A stretch of 64,000 nt of DNA from PFJX01 sp964393825 (GCA_964393825.1 CAYMUY010000001.1:1-64000); one strand, 5' to 3'. Positions 7,258 through 16,712 are shown, numbered from the stretch's first letter. The notes: a model not told the origin generated them from the letters alone. A program made the numbers and translations.

Positions 7258-8595
7258 TCAGCGACTCCGGCTGATGAGTCCCTTCCATTTTTTCGCGGCG
7301 CGCAGCACTTCATTGCGGTCGAGGCTGAGGCAGACGCCGTTTTCCACCCGCGCTTTACCTGCCACCCAGACATGGCTGACCTGTTCGCGGCCGACGCTGT
7401 AGACCAGGTCGGAGAGCGGGTCGTAGCAGGGCTGGCTGCCGGCGGCGGTCATGTCGATGGCGACGATATCGGCCTGCTTGCCGGGTTCGAGGGAGCCGAT
7501 CTCATGGTCCATGCCGAGGGCGCGGGCGCCGGCGAGGGTGGCCATTTCCAGGGCTTGCGCGGCGGGGAGGGCGGCGGGGTCGCCGCTGACGCCCTTGGCG
7601 AGGAGGGCGGCGAGGCGCAGTTCGCCGAGCAGGTCGAGGCGGTTGTTGCTGGCGGCGCCGTCGCTGCCGATGCCGACGTTGACGCCCGCCGCCAGGAGCC
7701 TGGCCACCGGCGCGAAGCCGCTGGCCAGCTTGAGGTTGGAGGCGGGGCAGTGGGCGACGTGGCAGCCGTGGCTGGCCAGCCAGCCGATTTCCATGTCGTT
7801 GAGGTGGACGCCATGCACGGCGATCAGGCTGGGGCCGAGCATGCCCAGCGACTTCAACCGCGCGAGCGGGCGGACGCCATGTTGCGCGATGCTCTGGCGC
7901 AGTTCGTCCTCGGTCTCGTGGATGTGGATGTGGATGGGCAGGTCGAGCTGCCCGGCATAGGTCATGATCTTTTCCAGGCCGCGATCGCCCACCGTGTAGG
8001 GGGCGTGCGGCGCCAGGCAGAACGTCGCCAGGGGGTTGTCGGCATGGGCGTCGCGCATGGCCAGGCCCTTTTGCAGGTAGCCATCGGTGTCGGCGGCGTA
8101 GCCGGTGGGGAAGTCGACCAGGATCATGCCGGCGGCGATGCGCATGCCGGCCTGGCTGGCGGCTTCCACCGCGCCCTCGGCGAAGAAGTACATGTCGTTG
8201 AAACAGGTGATGCCGCCCGCGAGCATTTCCAGGCAGGCCAGCAGGGTGCCGTCGCGCACGAAATCATGGCTGCCGTGGCGCGCCTCGGCCGGCCAGATGT
8301 GGTGGTTGAGCCAGTCCATCAGCGGCAGGTCGTCGGCGTAGCCGCGCAGCAGGGTCATGGCGGCGTGGGTGTGCAGGTTGACCAGGCCGGGGATCAGCAG
8401 ATGGCCGGGCAGAGACGCGCGTTCACGGCAGGTCCAGGCATCCGCCTCCTTGTCGGGGAGCAGTGCCGCGATGCGTCCGTCCTTCACCAGCAGGCTATGG
8501 CCGGTCAATACGCTGCCGGCGGGGTGCACGGGGATGATCCAGCCGGCGTCGATGCGCAGATCGGCGGTCGTCGATGGGATGGCTTGCGTGGACAT
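7258..8595 (-). CDS. mtaD: TRZ/ATZ-family amidohydrolase (MTA/SAH deaminase type)
   Basis: 445-residue metal-dependent hydrolase that probably deaminates 5'-methylthioadenosine or S-adenosylhomocysteine. The metal site is visible as PGLVNLHTHAAMTLLRG near residue 65, HIHIHETEDEL near 215, AVHGVHL near 250 and the aspartate of GIGSDGAASNNRLDLLGE near 300. These are the expected HxH, H, H and D ligands. The protein begins MSTQAIPSTTADLRIDAGW and ends with KKWKGLISRSR. The reading frame stays open far upstream on this strand, but that part is antisense noise over the ATPase gene. Guanine or chlorohydrolase activity cannot be excluded. Confidence 0.85.
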   Translation of the reverse strand: MSTQAIPSTTADLRIDAGWIIPVHPAGSVLTGHSLLVKDGRIAALLPDKEADAWTCRERASLPGHLLIPGLVNLHTHAAMTLLRGYADDLPLMDWLNHHIWPAEARHGSHDFVRDGTLLACLEMLAGGITCFNDMYFFAEGAVEAASQAGMRIAAGMILVDFPTGYAADTDGYLQKGLAMRDAHADNPLATFCLAPHAPYTVGDRGLEKIMTYAGQLDLPIHIHIHETEDELRQSIAQHGVRPLARLKSLGMLGPSLIAVHGVHLNDMEIGWLASHGCHVAHCPASNLKLASGFAPVARLLAAGVNVGIGSDGAASNNRLDLLGELRLAALLAKGVSGDPAALPAAQALEMATLAGARALGMDHEIGSLEPGKQADIVAIDMTAAGSQPCYDPLSDLVYSVGREQVSHVWVAGKARVENGVCLSLDRNEVLRAAKKWKGLISRSR

Positions 8596-8663
8596 GGCGG
8601 GTTCCGTCGTAACGAGAAGCGGGATGCTAACCGCGTCTGCCGGCGCCGGCATCCCGGCCGGCG

Positions 8664-11327
8664 CTAGATTTTGCGCAGCCACTTCTCCACGCCGGCGGCC
8701 GCGCTGATCGCCGCCGCGGCCGCCAGCACCCAGGCCCAGTCCGCCAGGCCGAGGGCGGTGGTGCCGAACACCGATTGCATCGCCGGCAGGTAGGTGAACA
8801 GGCCTTGCAACAGCAGCATGAGGCCGACGCCGGCGAGTAGCCAGGGATTGCTGAAGAAGCCGAGCGACCCGCTCGAACGCTTCAGCGAGCGGCAGTTGAA
8901 CAGGAAGCCGATTTCCGCCATGACGAACAGGTTGGCGGCGACGGTACGTGCTTCTTCCAGGCTGCCGCCCATCGCCAGCTTCCACTGGAACAGGCCGAAA
9001 GCGCCCGCCACCATGAGGCTGCCGACCAGCACGATGAGCAGCGTCAGACGGCGGTTGATCAGGGGCGCGTCGGGGGGGCGGGGAGGGCGGTTCATGACAT
9101 CGGCCTCGATCGGCTCGAACGCCAGGGTGAGTCCCAGCAGCACCGCCGTGGTCATGTTGATCCAGAGGATCTGCAGCGGCGTGATCGGCAGCGCCGAGCC
9201 GAGCAGGATGGCGACGGTGAGCACCATGCCTTCGCCGAAGTTGGTGGGCAGGGTCCAGACCACGAACTTGGTGAGGTTGTCGAAGACGCCGCGCCCCTGT
9301 TCGACTGCGTCGACCAGGGTGGCGAAATTGTCGTCGGTGAGCACCATGTCGGCCGCCTCGCGGGCGGTCTCGGTGCCGTTCTTGCCCATCGCGACGCCAA
9401 TATCGGCGGATTTCAGGGCCGGCGCGTCGTTGACGCCATCGCCGGTCATCGCCACCACCTGGCCGGCGCCCTGGAGCGCGCGCACCAGGCGCAATTTTTG
9501 CGCGGGCTCCACCCGCGCGAACACATTGCATTCTTGCGCGGCCTGATTGAACGCGGCCTCGTCCAGTTGCGCCAGTTCCCGCCCGGTCAGCACCTTGTGG
9601 GTGTCCACCAGGCCGAGTTGTTCGGCGATGCTGGCGGCGGTGAGGGCATGGTCGCCGGTGATCATCTTGACCCTGATGCCGGCGCCCTGGCAGGCCGCCA
9701 CAGCGCGCTTCGCCTCCGGCCGCGGCGGGTCGAGCAGGCCCTGCAGGCCAAGGAACACCAGGCCCTCGGCGACATGGTGGTGGTCGAGTGCCGTGCCGTC
9801 GTGGCCCTTGCGCGCCAGCGCCAGGACGCGCAGGCCGCGCCGCGCCATCGCGGCGGCGGCGGCATCGGCCGCTGCCCGGTCGAAGGGGCGTTCGCCGCCG
9901 TCGGCATCGAGTTGCATGCCGCAGCGTTCCAGCAGTCGCTCCGGCGCCCCTTTCACGTAGAGCAGGCCGAGGTCGCCACGGGCATGGGTGGTGGCCATGT
10001 ATTGCTGCTCGGAATCGAACGGCAATACTGCCAGGCGTGGATGGTCGTTGAGCTGGGCGGCGCTCAGGCCGGACTTGTAGGCGGCGGTGAGCAGGGCGAT
10101 TTCGGTGGGGTCCCCGGTCGCGCGCCATTCACCCGCTTCCAGATGCAGCGCGGCATCGTTGCAGAGGAGGCCGGCGAGCAGGGTTTCCTGGAGAGCGCCG
10201 CTCAGCGCGGCGGGGCGTCCGGCGGCGAGAATCTCGCCCACCGGGGCATAGCCGACCCCGCTCACGGCGTATTCGACGCCGGCGCTCCAGATGGCCTGCG
10301 CCGTCATTTCGTTCTGGGTCAGGGTGCCAGTCTTGTCGCTGCAGATCACCGTCACGCCGCCCAGGGTTTCCACCGCCGGCAGCTTGCGGATGATGGCGCG
10401 GTTGCCGGCCATGCGCTTCACGCCCAGCGCCAGCACCACGGTGACCGCCGCCGGCAGGCCCTCGGGAATGGCGCCGACGGCCATCGCCACCGCCGCCATG
10501 AACATGTCGATGGCCGGCTGCCCGCGCAGGGTGCCGATGGCGAAGGTCAGCGCCGCCAGCGCCAGGATGACCCAGAGCAGGACCTGGCTCATGTGGGCGA
10601 TCTTGCGGGTAAACGGGGTGGAGAGATCCGGCGCCCCGGCCACCAGGTCGGAAATGCGGCCGGTTTCCGTGTCGCGGCCGGTGGCCACCACCACGCCGAG
10701 ACCGGCGCCACGCGTCATCAGGGTGCCGGACCAGGCAAGGTTGCGGCGGTCGGCCAGCACGGTGTCCGCGGCCAGGGCGCGGGCATGTTTCTGAACCGGC
10801 AGCGACTCGCCGGTGAGCATGGCCTCGTCGATCTGCAACGCGTGACAGTGAAGCAGGCGCAGATCCGCCGGCACCTTGTCACCGGCGTCGAGCAGGACGA
10901 TGTCGCCGGGAACCAGTTCATCGCCGGGCACGGTGGTCTTGCGGCCATCCCGGATCACCCGCGCGCTGCTGGCGAGCAGGCGGCGCAAGGCCAGCAGCGC
11001 GTTTTCCGCCTTGGCTTCCTGGAGATAGCCGACCGTGGCGTTGATCAGCACCACGCCGAAGATCACCACGGAATCCACCCATTCCTCCAGCAGCGCGGTG
11101 ATCAGGCTGGCGGCCAGCAGGATGTAGATCAGGGGTTGGTGGAATTGCAGGAGAAAGCGCAGCCAGGCGGGCTTGCCGGGCCGCTCGGGCAAGCTGTTGC
11201 GGCCATGGCGGACGAGCCGCTCGGCGGCTTCCGCGTCACTCAGGCCATGCTCCGCATCGCTGCTGTAGGCGTCCAGCGCCGCGTGCGTGGTCAGGGCATG
11301 GGGAGGGGTGTCGATCCGGGCCGGCAT
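8664..11327 (-). CDS. P-type cation ATPase (type II, Ca2+-like)
   Basis: 887-residue integral membrane pump. It has the cation-ATPase N-terminal domain (residues 10-75), actuator motif LTGES near 171, membrane motif AIPEGLPAAVT near 287 (PEGL is typical of Ca2+/Mn2+ type IIA-IIB pumps), phosphorylation motif SDKTGTLT near 330, hinge TGDGVNDAPAL near 615, and a C-terminal helix bundle. It probably exports Ca2+ or Mn2+. All catalytic motifs are intact. It lies on the same strand as the amidohydrolase downstream, separated by about 68 nt. Substrate specificity is inferred from the PEGL motif only. Confidence 0.9.
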   Translation of the reverse strand: MPARIDTPPHALTTHAALDAYSSDAEHGLSDAEAAERLVRHGRNSLPERPGKPAWLRFLLQFHQPLIYILLAASLITALLEEWVDSVVIFGVVLINATVGYLQEAKAENALLALRRLLASSARVIRDGRKTTVPGDELVPGDIVLLDAGDKVPADLRLLHCHALQIDEAMLTGESLPVQKHARALAADTVLADRRNLAWSGTLMTRGAGLGVVVATGRDTETGRISDLVAGAPDLSTPFTRKIAHMSQVLLWVILALAALTFAIGTLRGQPAIDMFMAAVAMAVGAIPEGLPAAVTVVLALGVKRMAGNRAIIRKLPAVETLGGVTVICSDKTGTLTQNEMTAQAIWSAGVEYAVSGVGYAPVGEILAAGRPAALSGALQETLLAGLLCNDAALHLEAGEWRATGDPTEIALLTAAYKSGLSAAQLNDHPRLAVLPFDSEQQYMATTHARGDLGLLYVKGAPERLLERCGMQLDADGGERPFDRAAADAAAAAMARRGLRVLALARKGHDGTALDHHHVAEGLVFLGLQGLLDPPRPEAKRAVAACQGAGIRVKMITGDHALTAASIAEQLGLVDTHKVLTGRELAQLDEAAFNQAAQECNVFARVEPAQKLRLVRALQGAGQVVAMTGDGVNDAPALKSADIGVAMGKNGTETAREAADMVLTDDNFATLVDAVEQGRGVFDNLTKFVVWTLPTNFGEGMVLTVAILLGSALPITPLQILWINMTTAVLLGLTLAFEPIEADVMNRPPRPPDAPLINRRLTLLIVLVGSLMVAGAFGLFQWKLAMGGSLEEARTVAANLFVMAEIGFLFNCRSLKRSSGSLGFFSNPWLLAGVGLMLLLQGLFTYLPAMQSVFGTTALGLADWAWVLAAAAAISAAAGVEKWLRKI

Positions 11328-11415
11328 GATGCGGACATCTTATGCCAGGCGCGCGATGGTGAGCATGCCGGCCGCGGCCGGTCGGCCTGGCCCCGGCGCG
11401 ACGATATCCGCCGGT

Positions 11416-11904
11416 CTATTTGGGGATGTAGATCTCCGCTTCCGAATAGCGGCCCATGTCGGCGTGGGGGTGGCAGGCACCGCAATTCGATTTTTTGCCG
11501 ATCTTCGGGCGCTGCCAGAAGCTGGAAGGAATTTCCTCGTGCATGTACAGGAAAAACGGCGAAGTGGTGATCCGCTCCGGCGCCGTGGCGGCCCAGCCCG
11601 CACCGTTGCGGGAGGCAATGGCGGCAACGGCGTTGGCGCCATCCATGGCCAGCGCCCGCAACTGGCGCGTCAGCGTCTCCCGCGTTTCCGCCTTGAGACG
11701 GGCATCTTCGCCGAAATGGCTGCTCAACCCATCCATCAAGCGTTGCCAGGAGGCCGCCGGCAGGTAGCCCGGCGCGTAGGCGGTGTGACAACTGCCGCAT
11801 TCGTCCACATACAACGCCGTGGCGGGCATCGGCAGCGTAGCCTCGGCGCCGGCCTCGACGCTGGCCAGCAGCAGGAGCGACAACAGGGCTGGGCGAGTGG
11901 CCAT
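11416..11904 (-). CDS. Diheme cytochrome c (DHC family)
   Basis: 162-residue periplasmic cytochrome with a signal peptide (ATRPALLSLLLLASVEAGAEA) and two heme-binding sites: CGSCH about residue 33 and CGACH about residue 145. The overall layout and the end motif GRYSEAEIYIPK match the DHC family first described in Rhodobacter sphaeroides, which donates electrons to SHP. ATG 11904 is chosen for a GAGGTG ribosome-binding site 7 nt upstream. The SHP gene ends only 5 nt before it, so both belong to one operon. Electron transfer between the two is known for the families. Confidence 0.85.
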   Translation of the reverse strand: MATRPALLSLLLLASVEAGAEATLPMPATALYVDECGSCHTAYAPGYLPAASWQRLMDGLSSHFGEDARLKAETRETLTRQLRALAMDGANAVAAIASRNGAGWAATAPERITTSPFFLYMHEEIPSSFWQRPKIGKKSNCGACHPHADMGRYSEAEIYIPK

Positions 11905-11909
11905 GGCAT

Positions 11910-12296
11910 TCACCTCGGCGCAATCACGTAGGCGGCGAAGTCCGCCTTTTCCTGGGCGCTGCAGGCGCGGCCGAGGACATCGTTGCAATTGCGCCGGAAC
12001 CATTTCTCCACTTTCTCGGGATCGCTGAAGCGTTCACGGTTGACGCTGGGCGCCAGCGGCTCGATCAACTTGTGGGTGCGTGCGTGGCGACCGTTGGCAC
12101 GCGGGTCGTCGGTGTGGCAACTGGCGCAGGATTCGCTACGGCCGCCACTGAACTTGCCGTGATAGAGCTGCCTGCCGCGCTCCATGGAGGCCACGCCGCC
12201 CGCCTCGGCCTGCAGGCGTTCGAGGATCTGCAGGGGTGTATCGGCATGGGCGGCAAGGCTCAGTCCCATGAGCACGGCGGATGCGATCGATTTCAT
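11910..12296 (-). CDS. SHP-type cytochrome c (DUF1924)
   Basis: 128-residue exported monoheme protein of the sphaeroides heme protein (SHP, DUF1924) family. The signal peptide is MKSIASAVLMGLSLAAHA. The heme site CASCH is near residue 58, and a second Cys pair in CNDVLGRAC (about 104-112) fits the disulfide known in SHP. SHP proteins bind O2 and NO at an open heme position and are reduced by DHC. Here DHC lies directly downstream and a monoheme cytochrome lies upstream. The motif KVEKWFRRNC is typical. Role in O2 or NO chemistry is family knowledge, not shown by this sequence. Confidence 0.85.
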   Translation of the reverse strand: MKSIASAVLMGLSLAAHADTPLQILERLQAEAGGVASMERGRQLYHGKFSGGRSESCASCHTDDPRANGRHARTHKLIEPLAPSVNRERFSDPEKVEKWFRRNCNDVLGRACSAQEKADFAAYVIAPR

Positions 12297-12327
12297 TCGG
12301 ACTCCTGGTGGCGGCGAGGGATGCGGA

Positions 12328-12801
12328 TCAGTAGCTGCTGGTCCAGCTGGCCGGTTTCGCGTAGCCCGGCGCGGTGTAGGCGGGGGCCGTCGTGACCGGG
12401 GCCGCGTAGGGCATGGGGGCAACGGGCGTGGCGCTGGCAGCCTGGGTTTTCGGCTCGTCGTCACCCTTGATGGTGAACAGCGGCGAGGTGAAGGCGGGCT
12501 TGCCGAGGGATTTGTAATAGGCGGCGATGTCCTCGATCTCCTGCTCGCTGAAGAACGCGGTGGCCATGTTCATCATCGGGTGCAGGATCTTGCCATTCTT
12601 GTACTTCATGGTCTTGACCAGCAGCTTGTCGGCATCGCGGCCGCCCAGTTGCAGGGTATAGAAGATGCCGCCGAAGCTGTCATTGCCGTGGCAGGCCATG
12701 CAGGCGAGTGCTTTCTGCTTGCCGACGACGGCATCGCCAGCCACGGCCGGCAGGGTGATGAAGGCGGTGGCAAGCAGGGTGGTCAGGACGAGTTTTTTCA
12801 T
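12328..12801 (-). CDS. Class I c-type cytochrome with a Pro/Ala-rich tail
   Basis: 157-residue periplasmic monoheme cytochrome. The signal peptide MKKLVLTTLLATAFITLPAVAG is followed by heme site CMACH near residue 36, a distal Met in HPMMNMATAF near 76, and the helix EQEIEDIAAYYKSLGKP, the usual C-terminal helix of class I cytochromes c553/c4. An unusual low-complexity tail rich in Ala, Pro, Thr and Tyr (about 120-157) follows. It is the first gene of a three-cytochrome cluster with SHP and DHC. It is divergent from a B12-binding MerR regulator whose promoter region it shares. ATG 12801 gives the signal peptide. An upstream extension would not. Confidence 0.8.
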   Translation of the reverse strand: MKKLVLTTLLATAFITLPAVAGDAVVGKQKALACMACHGNDSFGGIFYTLQLGGRDADKLLVKTMKYKNGKILHPMMNMATAFFSEQEIEDIAAYYKSLGKPAFTSPLFTIKGDDEPKTQAASATPVAPMPYAAPVTTAPAYTAPGYAKPASWTSSY

Positions 12802-12924
12802 GGTGTTGCTCCAGTGGAGGTTGGATAAGGACAATAAGCAGATAAGCAATTACTGATTAACCGTGACGCAGAATTCCTGTCTTGCTTCACGCGATGAGGT
12901 CGAATTATACCTAAATACTCCACA

Positions 12925-12944
12925 TGTACAAGCATATCTGTACA
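12925..12944. promoter_or_regulatory. Paired TGTACA motifs, candidate operator of the CarH-like regulator
   Basis: Two identical TGTACA palindromes (12925-12930 and 12939-12944) lie 8 nt apart, just upstream of the regulator start at 12953. The flanks extend the symmetry (CACA on the left, TGTG on the right). MerR/B12 regulators of this family commonly bind TGTACA-like repeats in their own promoter. A possible promoter, TTGCTT then TATACC, sits just upstream. The site could regulate both this gene and the divergent cytochromes. Confidence 0.5.
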
Positions 12945-12952
12945 ATGTGTGC

Positions 12953-13912
12953 ATGACGACCGAAAACGACTCGATCCAATTTCCCATCCGCGACCTGGTG
13001 CGGCGCACTGGCGTCAACGCCTCGACCTTGCGGGCCTGGGAGAATCGCCACGGCTTGTTGAAACCGGTGCGTACGCCTTCCGGGCATCGCCTCTATGGTC
13101 TTGACGATGTTCGACGTGTGCAACGCCTACAGGAATTACTTGTACAAGGCCTTTCCCTGGCCGATATCGCCCCCCTGCTCGAAGAAGAGGCGGCTCGGCC
13201 CGCGGGCTTCGCGACCATGTCCACGGCGTCGCCGGCCGCCGAGCGCTCTTCAGACACCTGGCAAAGCTATATCCAGGGCACCCTGCGGGCACTGGAGGAT
13301 TTCAGCAGCGAGCGCCTGGATAGCCTCTATAACGAGACCTGCGCGCTCTACCCCATCGACCTGGTGACCCGGAACCTGCTGATTCCGGTGCTGGAACAAT
13401 TGGGTGCGCGCTGGGACAAGCGTGAATCCGGCATCGCCGAGGAGCACTTTTTCTCGGCGTGGCTGCGCAACAAGCTTGGCGCGCGGCTCCACCACGGCCA
13501 GTGGCTGCCCCGGGGCAAGCCGTTGATCCTGGCCTGCCTGCCGCATGAGAACCACGAAATCGGCCTGCTGCTGTGCGCGCTGGGCCTGTTGCAGACGGGG
13601 CACCGGGTGATCTATCTGGGCGCCAACATGCCGATCCGCCAGATCGCCCACATCATTGGACCCAGCCATGCCCTGGGCATCATCCTGGCGGGCCGTGACG
13701 TGTCGCCCGCGGCGTCGATGCTGGCCGACATCGCCTGGCTGGTCGAAGCGAGCGAGCTCCCGGTGTTCGTCGGCAGCCATTTTTCCCGGCAATTCCGCGT
13801 CGAACTCGGCCGCGTCGGTGCCATCTCGCTGGGAGACGATCTTGGCCAGGGCCTGGGACTGATCGATGCGCACTTGTCCCATCTGGCATCACGGGCGCGT
13901 CGGTCCGACTGA
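12953..13912 (+). CDS. MerR-family B12-binding (CarH/LitR-like) regulator 1
   Basis: 319 residues. The MerR winged helix-turn-helix (residues 9-75, with TLRAWENRHGLLKPVRTPSGH) is followed by a helical bundle and a Rossmann-type cobalamin domain. The adenosylcobalamin signature W-x9-E-H is exact (W154, E164-H165), as is the base-off motif E-x-H-x-x-G (E199, H201, G204). This family includes light-sensing repressors that fall apart when light breaks the Co-C bond. The residue after W154 is Asp, where Thermus CarH has the light-state ligand His132. ATG 12953 is chosen because it starts the HTH cleanly. It is divergent from three cytochrome genes. Regulation of those genes is inference. Confidence 0.85.
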   Translation: MTTENDSIQFPIRDLVRRTGVNASTLRAWENRHGLLKPVRTPSGHRLYGLDDVRRVQRLQELLVQGLSLADIAPLLEEEAARPAGFATMSTASPAAERSSDTWQSYIQGTLRALEDFSSERLDSLYNETCALYPIDLVTRNLLIPVLEQLGARWDKRESGIAEEHFFSAWLRNKLGARLHHGQWLPRGKPLILACLPHENHEIGLLLCALGLLQTGHRVIYLGANMPIRQIAHIIGPSHALGIILAGRDVSPAASMLADIAWLVEASELPVFVGSHFSRQFRVELGRVGAISLGDDLGQGLGLIDAHLSHLASRARRSD

Positions 13913-13997
13913 TCTTTGCCCCTGGTCGCGCGGCGGCCTCAAGTTCCGGCTGGTGTTGCCGATGATGTAACACTTGCCCAAACGAGATTCCCAACAA

Positions 13998-16712
13998 ATG
14001 AATCGGCTGTTCGTCTTGCTGGCCTGCTGCGCGTGGCTGCAGTCGGAGGCGTTTGCCGTCGAACGGGTCTCCGTCCAGTTGATCTGGAAGCACCAATTCG
14101 AGTTCGCCGCCTTCTACGCCGCGCGGGAACAGGGCTATTACCGCGATGCCGGCCTGGAAGTGACGATCCGGGAAGGCGGTCCGGGTATCGATGCGGTGCA
14201 GGAAGTGGTCGCGCAGCGCGCGGACTTTGGCGTCGGTACCTCCGCACTGGTCCTGGAGCGCTACCAGGGCAAGCCGGTGGTGGTGCTCGCCACCCTGATG
14301 CAACACTCGCCGATCGCCTTGCTGGCGCCTCGGCGCAACGGTGTGGAAAGCGTGCTCGATCTCGCCGGCAAGCCCATCGCCGTCGATGCGCATGACCGCG
14401 ACGAGATCCTGGCCTATTTGCGCGCCTCCGGAATTCCCTCCGCGCAAATCAGATTGACCGCGCAGACGGACTGGACCCTGGCCTCGCTGGATCAGGGCAG
14501 GGAAGCCGCCAAGGTGGTCTATGTTTCCAACGAGCCGTTCCTGATCCGTGGCCGGGAACATGACTACCTGCTGCTGACGCCACGCTCCGCGGGTATCGAC
14601 CTGTTCGGCAACCTTCTGTTCACAGGCGAGGCGATGCTGAAAGAGCATCCCGATACCGTCAGGGCTTTCCGTGACGCCACCCTCAAGGGACTGGTCTACG
14701 CCCTGGCGCACCCGGAGGAAATCACCGACCTGATCCTGGCCCGCTACAACAGCCAGCATAAATCGCGTGAGCATCTGCTGTTCGAGGCGGCGCAGATCCG
14801 GGAATTGACGCGTCCCGACATCGTCGAGGCGGGCTACATGAGCCAGGGTCGCTGGCGGCATGTGGTGGAGGTCTACGCCAGCCAGAAACAAATGCCGGTG
14901 GATTTTGACCTTTCTTCCTTTCTCTATGCACCCGAGCCGGCCGCCATGCCGACATGGGTGCCCTGGGCCCTGGGCGCGGCGCTGGTCGGCATGCTCGGCG
15001 CATTCCTGCTGGTGGCGCGGGTGCGTGCCTACAACAGGACACTCCGGCACGAGATCGGCGAGCGCATCCAGGCGCAGTCGGCCTTGCAGGCCAGCGAGGC
15101 GAAATATCGCGAACTGGTGGACAACGCCAACGCGATCATCCTGCGCCTGGCGCCGGACGGCACGGTGACCTATTTCAATGAAGTCGCGGAAAAACTGTTC
15201 GGCTTCCAGTCCGGCGAGATTCTCGGCAAGCCTGTGATCGGCACGATCACACCGGAGATCGAATCCGGCAGCGGTCGTGACCTGCGCCGCCTGATCGAGA
15301 CCATCCTGGCCGATCCGACACGGCATGCGGTGAGCGAGAACGAAAACATGACCCGCGCCGGCGCAAGGATCTGGGTGCGCTGGGCCAACCGCGAGATTCC
15401 CGCCCGGGAAGGTACAGGGCGTCAGGGCATCCTCTGCATCGGCCATGAAATGACCGCGCAGCACCGTCTGGAAGTGGAATTGACGGAATACCGCAACCGC
15501 CTGGAAGAACAGGTGCAGGCGCGCACCACGGAACTGGTCGCCGCCCGCCAGGAGGCGGAAGCCCTGGCGCGGGTGAAGAGCGAATTCCTGGCCAACATGA
15601 GCCATGAGATCCGCACACCGATGAACGGCGTCCTCGGCTTTGCCCAGCTGGGCTTGCGAGCCAGTATCGGGCGCGACAAGACCCGCGATTATTTCGCCAA
15701 GATCATCGACTCCGGCAAGTTGCTCCTGGGGGTGATCAACGACATCCTCGATTTCTCCAAACTGGATGCCGGGCAGCTCAAGATCGAAACCGTGCCTTTC
15801 ACGCTCGAGCACGCTTTGCGCGAACCCGTGGTGCTTCTGCGCGAGCAGGCTGACGACAAGGGCATCGCGCTCGATCTGGAACTGGCCCCCGACCTGCCGG
15901 CACGCTGCGTCGGCGACCCGTTGCGCTTGCAACAGGTGTTGCTCAATCTGCTGTCGAATGCCGTGAAGTTCACCGAACAGGGGCGGGTCAGGCTGCAGGC
16001 CAGCCGGGGTATCGATGCCGCGGGCGATCACCTCCTGTTCACGGTGAGCGACAGCGGCATCGGCATGAGCCCGGAACAGCAGGGCAAGCTGTTCAACGCC
16101 TTCAGCCAGGCCGACACCTCCACCACGCGGCGCTTTGGTGGCACCGGACTCGGGTTGGTCATCAGCAAGCGCCTGGTGAGCTTGATGGGCGGCGATATCA
16201 CCCTGGAGAGCCGGCTGGGCGCCGGCAGCACCTTCAGGGTGAGACTGCCCTATCGCCCGGTCCAGCCCACGTCGGTGGTCGAACCCGGCATGGCCGGCGG
16301 CACGCCTTCGTGGCAGCGGCCGCCGCAATTGCGCGGCATCCGGGTGCTGATCGTCGAGGACAACGCGGTCAACCAGATGTTGCTGGAAGGTTTGCTCGGC
16401 GACGAGGGCTGCGTGCTGACGCTGGCCGATGATGGCCAGCAAGCGGTGGATCGCGTGCGCGCGGCGGGACAGGGCGGCTACGATCTGGTTCTGATGGATA
16501 TCCAGATGCCGGTGATGAATGGCCTCGATGCCACCCGCGCGATCCACGTCATCGACCCTGATCTGCCGATCGTCGGCCAGACCGGCCACGCTTTCGAGGA
16601 GGACAGGGAAAAAAGCCTGCGGGCGGGGCTCGTCGATCAGCTCAATAAACCGCTGGACCCCGATCTGCTGGTGGAAACCGTGCGGAAATGGGCAAGGCGG
16701 GCGGCGGCATGA
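13998..16712 (+). CDS. Hybrid histidine kinase with periplasmic NMT1-like sensor
   Basis: 904 residues. Order: signal peptide (MNRLFVLLACCAWLQSEAFA), NMT1/THI5-like periplasmic binding domain (about 25-290, beginning VSVQLIWKHQFEFAAFYAA), membrane helix about 320-340 (WVPWALGAALVGMLGAFLLV), PAS (about 360-480), HisKA with MSHEIRTPMNG near 535, HATPase with GTGLGLVIS near 720, and receiver with VEDNAVNQ and phospho-acceptor LMDIQMP near 835. Tethered solute-binding domains of this class sense pyrimidine/thiamine-like or sulfonate-like ligands. The ligand here is unknown. Its stop overlaps the start of an EAL protein (ATGA), so the two likely form one signalling unit. Confidence 0.9.
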   Translation: MNRLFVLLACCAWLQSEAFAVERVSVQLIWKHQFEFAAFYAAREQGYYRDAGLEVTIREGGPGIDAVQEVVAQRADFGVGTSALVLERYQGKPVVVLATLMQHSPIALLAPRRNGVESVLDLAGKPIAVDAHDRDEILAYLRASGIPSAQIRLTAQTDWTLASLDQGREAAKVVYVSNEPFLIRGREHDYLLLTPRSAGIDLFGNLLFTGEAMLKEHPDTVRAFRDATLKGLVYALAHPEEITDLILARYNSQHKSREHLLFEAAQIRELTRPDIVEAGYMSQGRWRHVVEVYASQKQMPVDFDLSSFLYAPEPAAMPTWVPWALGAALVGMLGAFLLVARVRAYNRTLRHEIGERIQAQSALQASEAKYRELVDNANAIILRLAPDGTVTYFNEVAEKLFGFQSGEILGKPVIGTITPEIESGSGRDLRRLIETILADPTRHAVSENENMTRAGARIWVRWANREIPAREGTGRQGILCIGHEMTAQHRLEVELTEYRNRLEEQVQARTTELVAARQEAEALARVKSEFLANMSHEIRTPMNGVLGFAQLGLRASIGRDKTRDYFAKIIDSGKLLLGVINDILDFSKLDAGQLKIETVPFTLEHALREPVVLLREQADDKGIALDLELAPDLPARCVGDPLRLQQVLLNLLSNAVKFTEQGRVRLQASRGIDAAGDHLLFTVSDSGIGMSPEQQGKLFNAFSQADTSTTRRFGGTGLGLVISKRLVSLMGGDITLESRLGAGSTFRVRLPYRPVQPTSVVEPGMAGGTPSWQRPPQLRGIRVLIVEDNAVNQMLLEGLLGDEGCVLTLADDGQQAVDRVRAAGQGGYDLVLMDIQMPVMNGLDATRAIHVIDPDLPIVGQTGHAFEEDREKSLRAGLVDQLNKPLDPDLLVETVRKWARRAAA

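Noticed and set aside
8596..10128. Apparent N-terminal extension of the amidohydrolase
   Set aside because: The extension is low-complexity Arg/Pro/Gly sequence over the P-type ATPase gene. The real start is MSTQAIPSTT at 8595.
13680..16589. 969-residue minus-strand open frame
   Set aside because: Antisense to a well-supported hybrid kinase with intact motifs. Composition is that of high-GC antisense noise.
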